A stretch of 64,000 nt of DNA from Nocardia australiensis (lineage in GTDB: Bacteria > Actinomycetota > Actinomycetes > Mycobacteriales > Mycobacteriaceae), in the NCBI RefSeq assembly GCF_020733705.1, contig NZ_JAJFZM010000001.1, positions 62,001 to 126,000 on the forward strand. Direction: 5' to 3'. Positions within the stretch are counted from its first letter, which is position 1. Each line of letters starts with the position of its first letter. Of the stretch, positions 44,488-53,500 are shown in pieces. The notes beneath the pieces are model-generated. The model worked only from the letters and a program-made list of their open reading frames with translations, ran no database searches and was not told the DNA's origin. The position numbers and the translations under genes were made by a program.

Positions 44488-44524
44488 AAGAGCCGCCCAC
44501 CTGATCTCGAGGTGAGCGGCTCTT
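44488..44524. terminator. bidirectional terminator between ABC1 kinase and whiB7
   Basis: AAGAGCCGC and GCGGCTCTT form a 9-bp outer stem and CACCT/AGGTG an inner stem around GATCTCG. On the minus strand the stem runs into CTCTTTTGCG, giving a T-run, so it ends whiB7. The plus strand has a weaker pyrimidine tail for the kinase transcript. Confidence 0.8.
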
Positions 44525-44633
44525 CTGCTTTCTCGTTCGAGGGCCCCGGCCCGGCAACAGGCAACGGGTGAGGCCTCAGCGACCGGAGGGAGGGCAGGCG
44601 CGAGCCCCGGCGCGGCGGCGATTTCTCGCTCAC

Positions 44634-44957
44634 TCACGCCGAGACCGCGACCTTGCGCGGGCGTCCACGCGGGCGTTTGCGGGCGATCACGACGCCCTGG
44701 TCGAAGATTTCACCGCCCCAGACACCCCAAGGCTCGCCCCGATCCATGGCTGCGCTCAGGCAGCCTTTACGGATGGGGCACGACTCGCATAGCGCCTTGG
44801 CCTGTTCCAACTGGACCGGACTCTCGGCGAACCAGAGATCGGGGTCTCCGGCTCGGCAAGGCAGTACCTTCGTTACCTCCCGAATGCGGGTAGGCAGTGC
44901 CACGGTTCGGCATGTCACGTCAGTAGTGGCTTGTGGCCAGCTCTCTGCGGTGAACAC
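44634..44957 (-). CDS. whiB7: WhiB7 redox-sensitive regulator of intrinsic resistance
   Basis: A 107-residue WhiB protein. Four cysteines for the 4Fe-4S cluster lie in VLPCRAGDPDLWFAES, ALCESCPIRKGCLSAAM. The sigma-binding turn EPWGVWGGEIFDQG follows, and the C-terminal AT-hook KRPRGRPRK is diagnostic of WhiB7. It activates drug efflux, ribosome-protection and modification genes on translation stress, by binding SigA and AT-rich DNA next to the -35. The GTG at 44957 has GGAGA 6 nt upstream; the frame runs to 45050 but that part is the leader. Expression is controlled by the attenuator ahead of it and by its own promoter. Confidence 0.93.
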   Translation of the reverse strand: MFTAESWPQATTDVTCRTVALPTRIREVTKVLPCRAGDPDLWFAESPVQLEQAKALCESCPIRKGCLSAAMDRGEPWGVWGGEIFDQGVVIARKRPRGRPRKVAVSA

Positions 44958-45001
44958 GTCGTTCTCCTTCAGCTCGTTTGCAGCGGTTCGTTTGTCGTAC
45001 T

Positions 45002-45058
45002 GCGAAACCGGTGCAGTCCGGCTGAAGGGCCGGGAAAAAATACTGGCCACGGTTTCGC
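45002..45058 (-). promoter_or_regulatory. whiB7 antiterminator helix
   Basis: On the leader RNA, GCGAAACCG (45058-45050, within the terminator loop and 3' arm) is exactly complementary to CGGTTTCGC (45010-45002) downstream. Pairing of these 9 nt would break the terminator stem and let RNA polymerase read into whiB7. Structure seen directly; role inferred. Confidence 0.6.
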
Positions 45059-45078
45059 TTCGGGCGATCCGTGGCCAG
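45035..45078 (-). terminator. whiB7 leader intrinsic terminator (attenuator)
   Basis: CTGGCCACGG and CCGTGGCCAG (45078-45069 and 45052-45043) make a perfect 10-bp stem with a 16-nt loop, followed on the RNA by TATTTTTT. It lies between the leader ORF stop and the whiB7 start, about 80 nt upstream of whiB7. Confidence 0.85.
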
Positions 45079-45096
45079 GAGGTCTGGAAGTGTTCC

Positions 45097-45429
45097 CTAC
45101 CTAGTTCGACATCTCTGCCGAGTCCTGATCACGGTCGCTGGGTGTGCGTTGTGGAGGCGTGCTGCCCGCAGTTCCGCCGGTGCGTATCCGGCGTCAATTG
45201 CGTCTGCGCCGGTGGCCGCTGCTGCGGCTACCGGGTGCCAGCCCCCGCTGGGCTTGTCCTGCGCGAGAATGCAAATCGGGGAATGCATGTGCGTGAATTG
45301 CGGCTGCTCACCGAAAACACCCACGCCGGACAGACCGATCCCCTGCAAGCCGAGGATCCCCCGGGAGGCCGACATGGCCGGTCCGTTGACCGCAACGCCA
45401 GCTGAACTGAAGTTCATGATGTTGTCCAT
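45097..45429 (-). CDS. whiB7 leader ORF (regulatory uORF candidate)
   Basis: A 110-codon frame whose ATG is preceded by GGAGGGAGG, one of the best Shine-Dalgarno sequences in the window. It begins MDNIMNFSSAGVAVNGP and ends HPATVIRTRQRCRTR. It lies wholly within the expected whiB7 5' UTR and stops about 19 nt before the terminator stem. That is the geometry of ribosome-mediated attenuation known for mycobacterial and Streptomyces whiB7/wblC leaders. The peptide has no recognised domain, and its Ala/Gly-rich start may matter less than the position of stalled ribosomes. A shorter internal start (MNFSSAG) is possible. Confidence 0.65.
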   Translation of the reverse strand: MDNIMNFSSAGVAVNGPAMSASRGILGLQGIGLSGVGVFGEQPQFTHMHSPICILAQDKPSGGWHPVAAAAATGADAIDAGYAPAELRAARLHNAHPATVIRTRQRCRTR

Positions 45430-45506
45430 TTCGTCTGCCTCCCTCCACTACTCGTTGTTTGTCGTTAACTGTGCGCGCCAGGATGACCTCCCGGTGCGTG
45501 ATTCCA

Positions 45507-45543
45507 ACCATATGCAATGGCGGCCGAACCGACAACCTATTTT
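45507..45543 (-). promoter_or_regulatory. WhiB7-type autoregulated promoter
   Basis: On the minus strand: AAAATAGG, then -35 TTGTCG (45535-45530), a 17-nt spacer, then -10 TATGGT (45512-45507). An AT block directly ahead of GGTTGT is the known mark of WhiB7-activated promoters. The transcript would start near 45500 and have a 5' UTR of about 540 nt. It overlaps the end of uvrD2. Confidence 0.75.
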
Positions 45544-47697
45544 CTACCTGCGGTTTTGTGGGCTTGACCGCATCCGGGACGCCACTATCGCGAGTACATC
45601 CGCCCCGTACTGGTCGAGCTTCTTCGAGCCGATCCCCGGAATCGCCGCCAGCGCACCGTCACCCGTGGGCAGTTGCTCGGCGATCGCGGTGAGCGTGGTG
45701 TCGGTGAAGACGACGAACTCCCTGACCTCCATCGCCTCCGCCTTCTCCGCGCGCCATTCCTTGAGCGCGGTCAGGAGTTCGTAGTCGAGTTCGGCCGGGC
45801 AGCGGCGGCAGCGGCCGAGCATGGTGGCGTAGGTACCGATCAATGGTTTGGCGCAGACCCGGCAGGTCGGGCGAACTCCATTGGCCGTTTTCCCGGCCGC
45901 CGGCGCCGCGATCCGCGAGGCCGGCGAGTCATCGGGGACGAGGCCGTTGAGGAATCGCGAGCGTCGCCGGGTCCGCCTACTGCCCTCATTGCGGGCCAGC
46001 GCCCACGACAACTGCAGGTATTCACGTGCCCTGGTCACACCCACGTAGAGCAGACGGCGTTCCTCTTCCAGCGCGGCCTGGTCGGCGACGGCCCCGTCAT
46101 CGCCGAGCACATGCGCGATCGGCAGGGTGCCATCCGCGAGACCGACCAGAAAGACCGCGTCCCACTCGAGCCCCTTGGCCGCGTGCAGGGACGCGAGGGT
46201 CACCCCCTGCACGGTCGGTGGGTGCCTGGCCTCCGCACGGGTGCGTAGTTCGTGCAGCAGACCGGACAGCTCGAGGTTCTCGTCGTGCGCGAGGAGTTCC
46301 TCGGTCAATCGCACCAACGCGACCAGCGATGACCACCGCTCGCGCGCCTGCGCACCCGCCGGTTCGGTGGCGGTGAGCCCGAGTGGTCCGAGCGCGGCCC
46401 GGACCAGGTTCACCAGGGCGCTGCCGCCGCGTGCCTGGTCGGGCAGATCATCGCGCGCGGCGACCTGGCGTAGCGCCTGCACGGCCTGCCTGACTTCGGG
46501 GCGGACAAAGAAGCCTTCGCCGCCGCGCAGCTGATATGGAATACCCAGTTCGGTCAGCGCCTGTTCATAGGCTTCCGACTGGGCATTGATCCGGTACAAC
46601 ACCGCGATCTCGGCGGCGGGCATGCCGGAATCGATCCGCCGCTTGATGAATCGCGCCACCGCCGCCGCTTCGGCGGGGCCGTCGTCGTACTCGGCGAATA
46701 CCGGTTCGGGGCCGTCGGCACGCTGACCGATCAATTGCAGCCGGGTACCGGCGATGCGACCGCGTGCGGCTCCGATCACGCGATTGGCCAGCGACACCAC
46801 CTGTGGGGTGGATCGATAGTCGCGCTCGAGCCGGATCACTGTCGCCTCGGGGAAGCGCCGGGAAAAATCCAGCAGGTAGCCGGGGGTGGCGCCGGTGAAG
46901 GAGTAGATCGTCTGATTCGCGTCGCCCACCACGGTGAGATCGTCGCGATCACCGAGCCAGGCGTCGAGCACCCGTTGCTGCAATGGGGTGACGTCCTGGT
47001 ATTCGTCGACGACGAAACTTCGGTAGCGGCCACGGAATTCGTCGGCCACCGACGGATAGTCCTCCAGCGCCGCCGCGGTGTGCAGCAGCAGATCGTCGAA
47101 GTCGAGCAGCAGCCCCTCATGCGAGGTCTTGAGCGCCTCGTAGCCGAGGTAGACCTCGACGACCCTGGCCGCGTCGTAGGGTGGCTCGCGGTGATGCTTG
47201 GCCGCCGCGGCGGGATAGTCCTCGGGGGCGATGAGCGATGCTTTCGCCCATTCGATCTCGCTGAGTAGGTCGCGAACGCTTTCGGTGGCGGAGGATAGCC
47301 CCGCCTTGCTCGCGGCCTGCGCCACGATCGGGAACTTGCGATCGATCAACTGCCACGGCACATCCCCGACCACCTGTGGCCAGAAGTACTTGAGCTGGCG
47401 CAGCGCGGCCGCGTGGAAAGTACGCGCCTGTACCTGATTCGCCTCGCCGCCGAGACCTAGCGCCCGCAGGCGCCCGCGCATCTCCCCCGCCGCGCGTGCG
47501 GTGAAGGTCACCGCGAGGACCTGATCGGCCTTCACATGTCCGGCCGAGACCAGGTGCGCGATGCGATGGGTAATGGTCCTGGTCTTGCCGGTGCCCGCAC
47601 CGGCGAGCACACACACCGGCCCTCGCGGCGCGCGCACGGCGGCGGCCTGCTCCGGGTCCAAGGCGGCGAGGTCGAGTGCTGGCACGGGCTCCATCAT
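45544..47697 (-). CDS. uvrD2: UvrD2 superfamily I DNA helicase
   Basis: A 717-residue SF1A 3'-5' helicase with Walker [16 protein letters not shown], motif [25 protein letters not shown] (motif III), [12 protein letters not shown] (IV) and the late [11 protein letters not shown] (VI). Distinctive for UvrD2 are a tetracysteine zinc motif ([10 protein letters not shown] and [10 protein letters not shown]) and a C-terminal HRDC domain ([27 protein letters not shown]). The mycobacterial enzyme is essential. The start is one of two adjacent ATGs (47697 or 47694), both better than the frame's far end. The gene is between whiB7 and divergent mycoredoxin. Confidence 0.92.
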   Translation of the reverse strand: MMEPVPALDLAALDPEQAAAVRAPRGPVCVLAGAGTGKTRTITHRIAHLVSAGHVKADQVLAVTFTARAAGEMRGRLRALGLGGEANQVQARTFHAAALRQLKYFWPQVVGDVPWQLIDRKFPIVAQAASKAGLSSATESVRDLLSEIEWAKASLIAPEDYPAAAAKHHREPPYDAARVVEVYLGYEALKTSHEGLLLDFDDLLLHTAAALEDYPSVADEFRGRYRSFVVDEYQDVTPLQQRVLDAWLGDRDDLTVVGDANQTIYSFTGATPGYLLDFSRRFPEATVIRLERDYRSTPQVVSLANRVIGAARGRIAGTRLQLIGQRADGPEPVFAEYDDGPAEAAAVARFIKRRIDSGMPAAEIAVLYRINAQSEAYEQALTELGIPYQLRGGEGFFVRPEVRQAVQALRQVAARDDLPDQARGGSALVNLVRAALGPLGLTATEPAGAQARERWSSLVALVRLTEELLAHDENLELSGLLHELRTRAEARHPPTVQGVTLASLHAAKGLEWDAVFLVGLADGTLPIAHVLGDDGAVADQAALEEERRLLYVGVTRAREYLQLSWALARNEGSRRTRRRSRFLNGLVPDDSPASRIAAPAAGKTANGVRPTCRVCAKPLIGTYATMLGRCRRCPAELDYELLTALKEWRAEKAEAMEVREFVVFTDTTLTAIAEQLPTGDGALAAIPGIGSKKLDQYGADVLAIVASRMRSSPQNRR

Positions 47698-48008
47698 GAC
47701 AGCGCCGACCGACAGGCCGACGCCCGCCGATGGTGGCGACGTGGCCACCGAACTGTAGAAACGGCGCACTACCAGGCGACACACCGGCGCAGACAACAAG
47801 CCGCCGAGGCCGCGTAGTGCGTGTGGTACTCGGTTGTTCGGCGTGGAGGTGGTGCTGCTCGCGTGGACGGTGGGGTGAGCTCTATCAGTCCGCGGCGCGG
47901 CACCATCCCCCAGTTCGGCACGCTGGTGAGATCCAGCTCGGCCTCGCTGCGCAAGCCTCGGTGCCGAGCCGGCGGAACAGGATCAGGTGGTTGAGCGTTG
48001 CACGATCC
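47698..48008. other. divergent spacer between uvrD2 and mycoredoxin
   Basis: About 310 GC-rich bases holding the promoters of uvrD2 and mrx1. No clear -35/-10 pair, operator or RNA structure was recognised, and the open frames are unsupported. Confidence 0.4.
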
Positions 48009-48260
48009 GTGACTGATGCAACGCCTGACCTGACGATGTACTCGACCACCTGGTGCGGATACTGCCGCAGGCTCAAGACCCAACTGGACGAGGCCGGTAT
48101 CACCTATGTCGAGATCGACATCGAACAAGATCCGGCATCCGCCGAGTTCGTCGGCAGTGTGAACGGCGGTAACCATGTGGTGCCGACCGTGAAATTCGCT
48201 GACGGCTCCACCGCGACCAACCCGTCGCTGGCCACCGTCAAGCAGGCATTGAGCGCCTGA
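48009..48260 (+). CDS. mrx1: mycoredoxin-1 (glutaredoxin-like)
   Basis: An 83-residue thioredoxin-fold protein. The redox motif WCGYC is near residue 18 in MYSTTWCGYCRRLKTQLDE, the cis-proline segment is VPTVKFADGS, and the EFVGSVNGGNHVVP stretch is characteristic of mycobacterial Mrx1 (Rv3198A). It reduces mycothiol mixed disulfides on proteins. It starts at a GTG with no strong RBS. Position between uvrD2 and nudC matches the mycobacterial order, which strengthens the call. Confidence 0.92.
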   Translation: MTDATPDLTMYSTTWCGYCRRLKTQLDEAGITYVEIDIEQDPASAEFVGSVNGGNHVVPTVKFADGSTATNPSLATVKQALSA

Positions 48261-48286
48261 TACCAAACGGCACCGGATCGGTGCCG

Positions 48287-49213
48287 TCAATCGATGGCGG
48301 CCCAGGATTCGACGATGGTGCGGGCGATGGAGATAGAGCCCGGCAGCAGCAAGGGCTTGTCGGACCGCTTGTTGTCAGACCGCTTGTTGTCAGACTTGGC
48401 CGACCAGTCGCCCGCGGCGAGGGCATCGCGCACCTCGTCGCGGGTGAACCAGTGTGCCTCGGCAATCTCGCCATCGGAAAAAACAAGTGGCTGTTCGGGG
48501 TCGGCGACGGCGGCGAAACCGAGCATCAGCGAGCGCGGGAAAGGCCACGGCTGGCTGCCGAGATAGCTGATATCGCGGACTGCGAGCCCGACCTCCTCGA
48601 GCATCTCACGTTCGACACACCGTTCCAGTGACTCGCCCGCCTCGACGAATCCGGCGAGCAGCGAGAACAGTGTCGTCGGCCAGCTGTGCTGGCGGGCGAG
48701 CAACACACGGTCGCCACCGTCGTGGATAAGGCAGATCACGGCGGGGTCGATCCTCGGAAACTCTTCGTATCCGGATTCGGTGACCCGCGACCAGCCGCCC
48801 TTACTCGAGACGGTGAGCGTGCCATCGGCACCGTTGAAGTACGCCTTGTCATGCCAGTTCAGCAGGGCATTCGCGGTACTGAGCAGACTTGCGGTGAAAT
48901 CGTCGATCCCACTGGCCATGGCGCGCAGATCGGTCAGCGAGCCGCTGAGTTCGGAATCGCGCACCGCCCACAGGTGGCTGCCCGCCTCGACTCCGAGGAA
49001 GACGGCCACCGGGCTCGGCTCCGCGGACAGCTCAATCGCCGCGTCCAGCACCAGCTCGCCGTCCTCGACACGAACCTGCCCCCGCCGATTCACTCGCAGC
49101 AACTTGGCCTCGTCCCAGCCCTCCTTCAGGGCGTGCGGGTCGGCCCGGACCACTTCGGCTCGATCGACAACGGAACGGGACAGCAACGGAACACCATTGA
49201 GCTGAAATGCCAC
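48287..49213 (-). CDS. nudC: NAD+ diphosphatase NudC
   Basis: A 308-residue Nudix hydrolase that would cleave NAD(H) to NMN(H) and AMP and may remove NAD caps from RNA. The Nudix box GFVEAGESLERCVEREMLEEVGL is complete, followed by the NADH-specific SQPWPFPRSLM. The zinc-ribbon cysteines of the E. coli enzyme are absent: that region reads WHDKAYFNGADGTLTVSSKGGW, as in mycobacteria. Near the C-terminus DNKRS is repeated in tandem (SDNKRSDNKRSD), from a 15-bp DNA duplication. GTG start. Transcribed away from mrx1's end; followed upstream by the K+ channel gene. Confidence 0.9.
   Translation of the reverse strand: MAFQLNGVPLLSRSVVDRAEVVRADPHALKEGWDEAKLLRVNRRGQVRVEDGELVLDAAIELSAEPSPVAVFLGVEAGSHLWAVRDSELSGSLTDLRAMASGIDDFTASLLSTANALLNWHDKAYFNGADGTLTVSSKGGWSRVTESGYEEFPRIDPAVICLIHDGGDRVLLARQHSWPTTLFSLLAGFVEAGESLERCVEREMLEEVGLAVRDISYLGSQPWPFPRSLMLGFAAVADPEQPLVFSDGEIAEAHWFTRDEVRDALAAGDWSAKSDNKRSDNKRSDKPLLLPGSISIARTIVESWAAID
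48353..48396. repeat. 15-bp tandem duplication inside nudC
   Basis: ACCGCTTGTTGTCAG-like units follow each other and encode the repeated DNKRS in a surface loop of NudC. In frame, so the protein is merely lengthened. Confidence 0.65.
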
Positions 49214-49272
49214 ACTTCGAGACTATCGCGCCGCGACGTTGCCAGTTCCGGCGCAGGTGTCGCCGGTGTTTC

Positions 49273-50334
49273 TCACTTGGCGGCGCGACGGATGTACAGC
49301 AGCTTGTCGCCCGCTTCTATGGCATCGACCTCGGGCTCGCCGACCCGGATCAACTCGTCGCCGCGTACCACGCCGAGCACGATTTCACTGAGATGCCGTG
49401 GTGAGCCACCGATTTCGGCGGACTCCACCTCACGCTCGGCGATCGCGAAGCCTTGTTCGGGGGTCAGCAGGTCTTCCATCATTTCCACCACCGACGGGGT
49501 GGTGGTCGCGATGCCGAGCAGCCGTCCCGCGGTCTCCGAAGACACCACCACCGAGTCCGCGCCGGATTGGCGCAGCAGATGAGTGTTTTCCGCCTCGCGA
49601 ATGGCGACGACGATCTTCGCGGCCTTGTTGATTTCGCGAGCGGTGAGGGTGACGAGGACCGCGGTGTCGTCGCGGTTGGTGGCGACCACCATCGACGCCG
49701 CGTTCTGCGCGCCTGCCAACCGCAGCACATCGGACTGGGTCGCCGAACCCTGTACTGTCACCAGCCCGGCGCTTCCGGCCGCCTCCAACGCGACGGCATC
49801 GGTATCGACTACGACGATATCGCCGGGTTGCACGCCGTCACCGAGCATGGCGTCGATCGCGGTGCGGCCCTTCGTGCCATATCCGACGACCACGGTGTGA
49901 TTACGCACGCTGCGCCTCCAACGCTGAATCTTGAATACCTGCCGGGATCGTTCGGTCAGCACCCCGAGTGTGGTTCCGACGAGCACGATGAGGAACAGAA
50001 CCCGCAGCGGGGTAATGATGATGATGTTGGCCAGCCGCGCCTCGGGGGTTACCGGTGAGATGTCGCCGTATCCGGTGGTGGACAGCGACACGGTCGCGTA
50101 ATAGAACGCGTCCAGGAACGACAGCTCGTCGCCGGAATTGTCGTGGTACCCACTCCGGCCGAGGTACACCACCAACGCCGCGCTGAACAGCAGCGCGATC
50201 GCGAACGCCACCCGGCGGTATAGCGAAATCCAAGGACTGATCTGGGCTTCGGGAATGCGCAGCAGCCCGACCAGCGCGTAATCCGGTCGGCCGGATACCC
50301 CGCCACTCGCGCGGTCGCCGAAATCACCCAGCAC
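49273..50334 (-). CDS. two-helix K+ channel with RCK/TrkA domain (Rv3200c-like)
   Basis: About 353 residues. Two membrane helices (RVAFAIALLFSAALVVYLG and ANIIIITPLRVLFLIVLVGTTLG) flank a pore loop with selectivity filter STTGYGD. A cytosolic RCK_N domain follows (VVVGYGTKGRTAIDAML, VVVDTDAVALEAAG, with glycine-rich NAD-type loop). RCK_C ends LGVVRGDELIRVGEPEVDAIEAGDKLLYI. It would form a tetrameric, ligand-gated potassium channel. The GTG at 50334 is preferred: AGGGAGG is 9 nt upstream of it, whereas the GTG at 50343 directly abuts that RBS. Confidence 0.88.
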   Translation of the reverse strand: MLGDFGDRASGGVSGRPDYALVGLLRIPEAQISPWISLYRRVAFAIALLFSAALVVYLGRSGYHDNSGDELSFLDAFYYATVSLSTTGYGDISPVTPEARLANIIIITPLRVLFLIVLVGTTLGVLTERSRQVFKIQRWRRSVRNHTVVVGYGTKGRTAIDAMLGDGVQPGDIVVVDTDAVALEAAGSAGLVTVQGSATQSDVLRLAGAQNAASMVVATNRDDTAVLVTLTAREINKAAKIVVAIREAENTHLLRQSGADSVVVSSETAGRLLGIATTTPSVVEMMEDLLTPEQGFAIAEREVESAEIGGSPRHLSEIVLGVVRGDELIRVGEPEVDAIEAGDKLLYIRRAAK

Positions 50335-50551
50335 CGGACTCACCCTCCCTGTTCCTCACCGAGTTCGCGGCCGCCGGCCTGGCTTGTCCCTCCGGCACAG
50401 CACGCGAGCCTACCCGCTGCGCGCGGCACCGCCCGGTCACGAAGCGATCAGTCGGCAAATGCGAGGCTGAGGTATGGCAGACAATGCTCTTGCTCCTCAC
50501 AGCTGATGAAGATCGCGACGGTGCTGCGGCTGCCTATGCAGATTCCGCTGA

Positions 50552-53500
50552 TCACTCAGTCGCTGAAGGTGAGCCGACAGGCGCGGCAGTCCTGATCAGC
50601 TCGGCGAGTTCGGTGGGACCGGGCAGTTCGGCAGGCGCGACGGTGCGCCCGGATCGCACGTAATGGAATGCGGCACTGATACGTTCGAGCATCTCCTGTT
50701 CGGAGCCGCCCTCGCGGGCGGCCATCAGCCTGGCCCAGGCCAGCCGGTATACGGCCAACTGGGTGGCGACAGCCGGTTGTTCGGCGGCGCTCGGTTCGGC
50801 ACCGGTCTTCCAATCCACCACGACCCAGCCGCCGCCCGGTTCGGCGAACACCGCGTCCATGCGACCGCGAATGACGGTTCCCGCGATGGAGGTTTCGAAG
50901 GGGATCTCCACCTCGAGCGGACTGCGGTGCGCCCACGGCGAGTTGAGGAAGGCGTTCTGCATCTTCGTCAGCTCGGCATCAGCACTGGCGTCGGCGAATT
51001 CGTTGTCGGCGGCACCGGGCAGTTCATCGAAGCCGAGCAGGCGATCAGCGGCGAACCAGCGCTGCACCCAGGCGTGGAAGGCAGTTCCGCGCCGCGCCAT
51101 GGGATTCGGCGGGAACGGCAGTGGACGGCGTAGCCGGGCAGCGAGCCTGGCGGGGTCGGCGCGCAACTCCACCAGCGCGGTCGCGGCGATCTGGCCCGGT
51201 AGCTCGACCACCTGCGCAATCGCTTGGGCCGCTTCATATTCGGCAAGCAGGGCATCGACGTCTGCGGCCCACCCGTCGGGGTCGTCGGCAGCAGGGTCTG
51301 GTTCGAGGTCGGCGTCGGCGTCGGCGTCACGGCCGGGGCCAGCGGCGTCGAAGTCGGTGGCGGCAGGGAGGTCGGCAGCGACGAGGTTCACCGGAGCGGC
51401 GGTGGCGTGCGGGGTGGCAGGTTGCTGGCCGGGGGTGTTCGGTGAAGCCGACTTGTCGGAGGGGGCGCCTACTATCCCTGTTATGTCGTCGGACTCGTCA
51501 ACCAAGCGCAGTTGCGCGAAATCGTCTGGGGCGCGGGCACTGTCGCGAACCTTGCGACCTTTGGCGGCTCGTGGAGCGGATAGCTCCGCGAGGGCGGCGC
51601 GCACGAGGGCGGCACCCTGTTCGATGGGGTCGCGACGGTTGCCGAGCGGGTCGCGTGGCCAGCGCGCGGTAGCTGGGTTGTCGGTGAAGGGGTTGACGGC
51701 CTCGACGGCGGGCGGCTCGTCCCAGCGGTCGATATCGACCGCGCCGAAGGCGGGACTATCGGAGGATTCGCTGGCATTTTTGAGTTCGAGCAGGAAATCG
51801 GAGGGCCCCTTGGGGGAGGCGCCGGTTTCGGCCCAGTGGTGTGCCGAAACGAGAAGAACGCGTTCGGTTCTGGTGAGCGCGACATAGAAGAGGCGGCGAT
51901 CCTCATCAAGGCGGCGACGATCCAGCGCTTCCTTGTGCGCCTTGATCGCCCGCTCGAGGTCGGCGCGGTCATAAAGGTCCGAAAGGTCGAGAACGGGAAC
52001 GCCTTCCGCCGCGTCATCGGTTCGGCGATCGCCGCGCAGGGTCGTCGGCAATTCGGCTAGCGCGCCCAGCCAACTGCCCGACGCGGCCCCCGAGGGGAAT
52101 ACACCGCGAGTCACGTGCGGCACCGCCACGATTTCCCATTCCAAGCCCTTCGCGGCGTGCACAGTCAGCACCTGCACCCGGTCGCGTGCCACCTCGACCT
52201 CACCCGGTTCCAGGCCGTTCTCGACCGCCTCGGCTGCAGCAAGGAAGGCGAGCAGCCCGCCGAGCGATGCCCCCGAATCGCTCGCATACCCGGCCACTAC
52301 CTCGGCGAAAGCGTCGAGATGTTCGCGGCCCGCACCGGCACCCGCCATCGCCCGGCGAGCCTGGGTCTCCACCCCGACTCCGATGGTGCGCTCCACGTCG
52401 GCGACCAGTTCGGTAAGCGGCTGCCCACTGCGTTCCCGCAATGCGGCGAGCTCCTTGCCCAACGCGACGATCCGTGCGCGACCCACATCCGAATACTGTT
52501 CGCGCGGACCGGGATCGGCAATCGCGTCGGCCAGGCCCGCCTGTTCGGCCGGCTCCGGCGCAACCTCGCGCAGCGCGGCGGCCAGCGCGGCAGTATCGGT
52601 TATCTCGTTCGCATCGCCGTTGTTCAATCGGCTGATCGACAGGTCACGGGCCCGCCGCGCGAGCGCCGCGATATCGGCGACACCGATGCGCCAGCGGGCG
52701 CCGGTAAGCACGCGCATCGCCGCGCTGCCCGCGCCGGGTTCCGCGATCAACCGCAGCGTGGCGACTATATCCGCGACCTCGGGTGTCGCGAGCAGCCCGC
52801 CGAGGCCGACGATCTCCACCGGAAGTCCTTGTTCTCGAAGAGCTTCCGCAAGAGGGGCGGCATCGGCGTTACGGCGCACCAGCACAGCCGAGGTCGGTGG
52901 CGGCTGCCGCGCCTCGTATCGCAGCGCCCATTCGGCGGCGATCCGGCCTGCGACCCAATCTCGTTCGTCTGCAACAGTTTCGGTCAGCGCCAGCGCGACT
53001 ATGCCCGGCTCCGCCTCGGGTTTCGCACGCAGTGCGTCCACCGTAACGCCATCACCATCGATGGCCTTGCGCCGCAATGGGTCCGCCACCAGGTTCGCCA
53101 GTGCGAGCGCCTCCGGCGGGTTGCGCCAACTGGTCAGCAACGGCAGGGTCGGCGCGGGCACCCCGGGGGCACTGGGAAAGTCGGTAGCGAAGCGGGGCAG
53201 GTTCGCGGCCGAAGCACCGCGCCAGCCGTAGATCGACTGCATCGGATCACCTACCGCGGTAACCGCCAACCACTGCTGACCGGATGAGATGCCGCCGAAC
53301 AGCGCGGAAAGCAGCACGCGCTGGGCGTGGCCGGTGTCCTGATATTCGTCGAGCAGCACGAGACGAAAGCGGGCTCTTTCAGCGGCCGCGACCTCGGCGT
53401 GTTCTGCGGCGAGACGGGCGGCCAGCGACATCTGAGCACCGAAATCCAGGGCGCCACGTCGGCGCAGTGCTTGCGCGAGCTGATTGACCAATGGCAGCAA

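Noticed and set aside
43894..44637. Minus-strand frame of 247 codons downstream of whiB7
   Set aside because: Runs through the terminator and antisense to the ABC1 kinase; no family match.
51121..53287. Long plus-strand frames opposite adnB
   Set aside because: Low-complexity Arg/Ala/Ser shadows of a well-supported helicase-nuclease gene.
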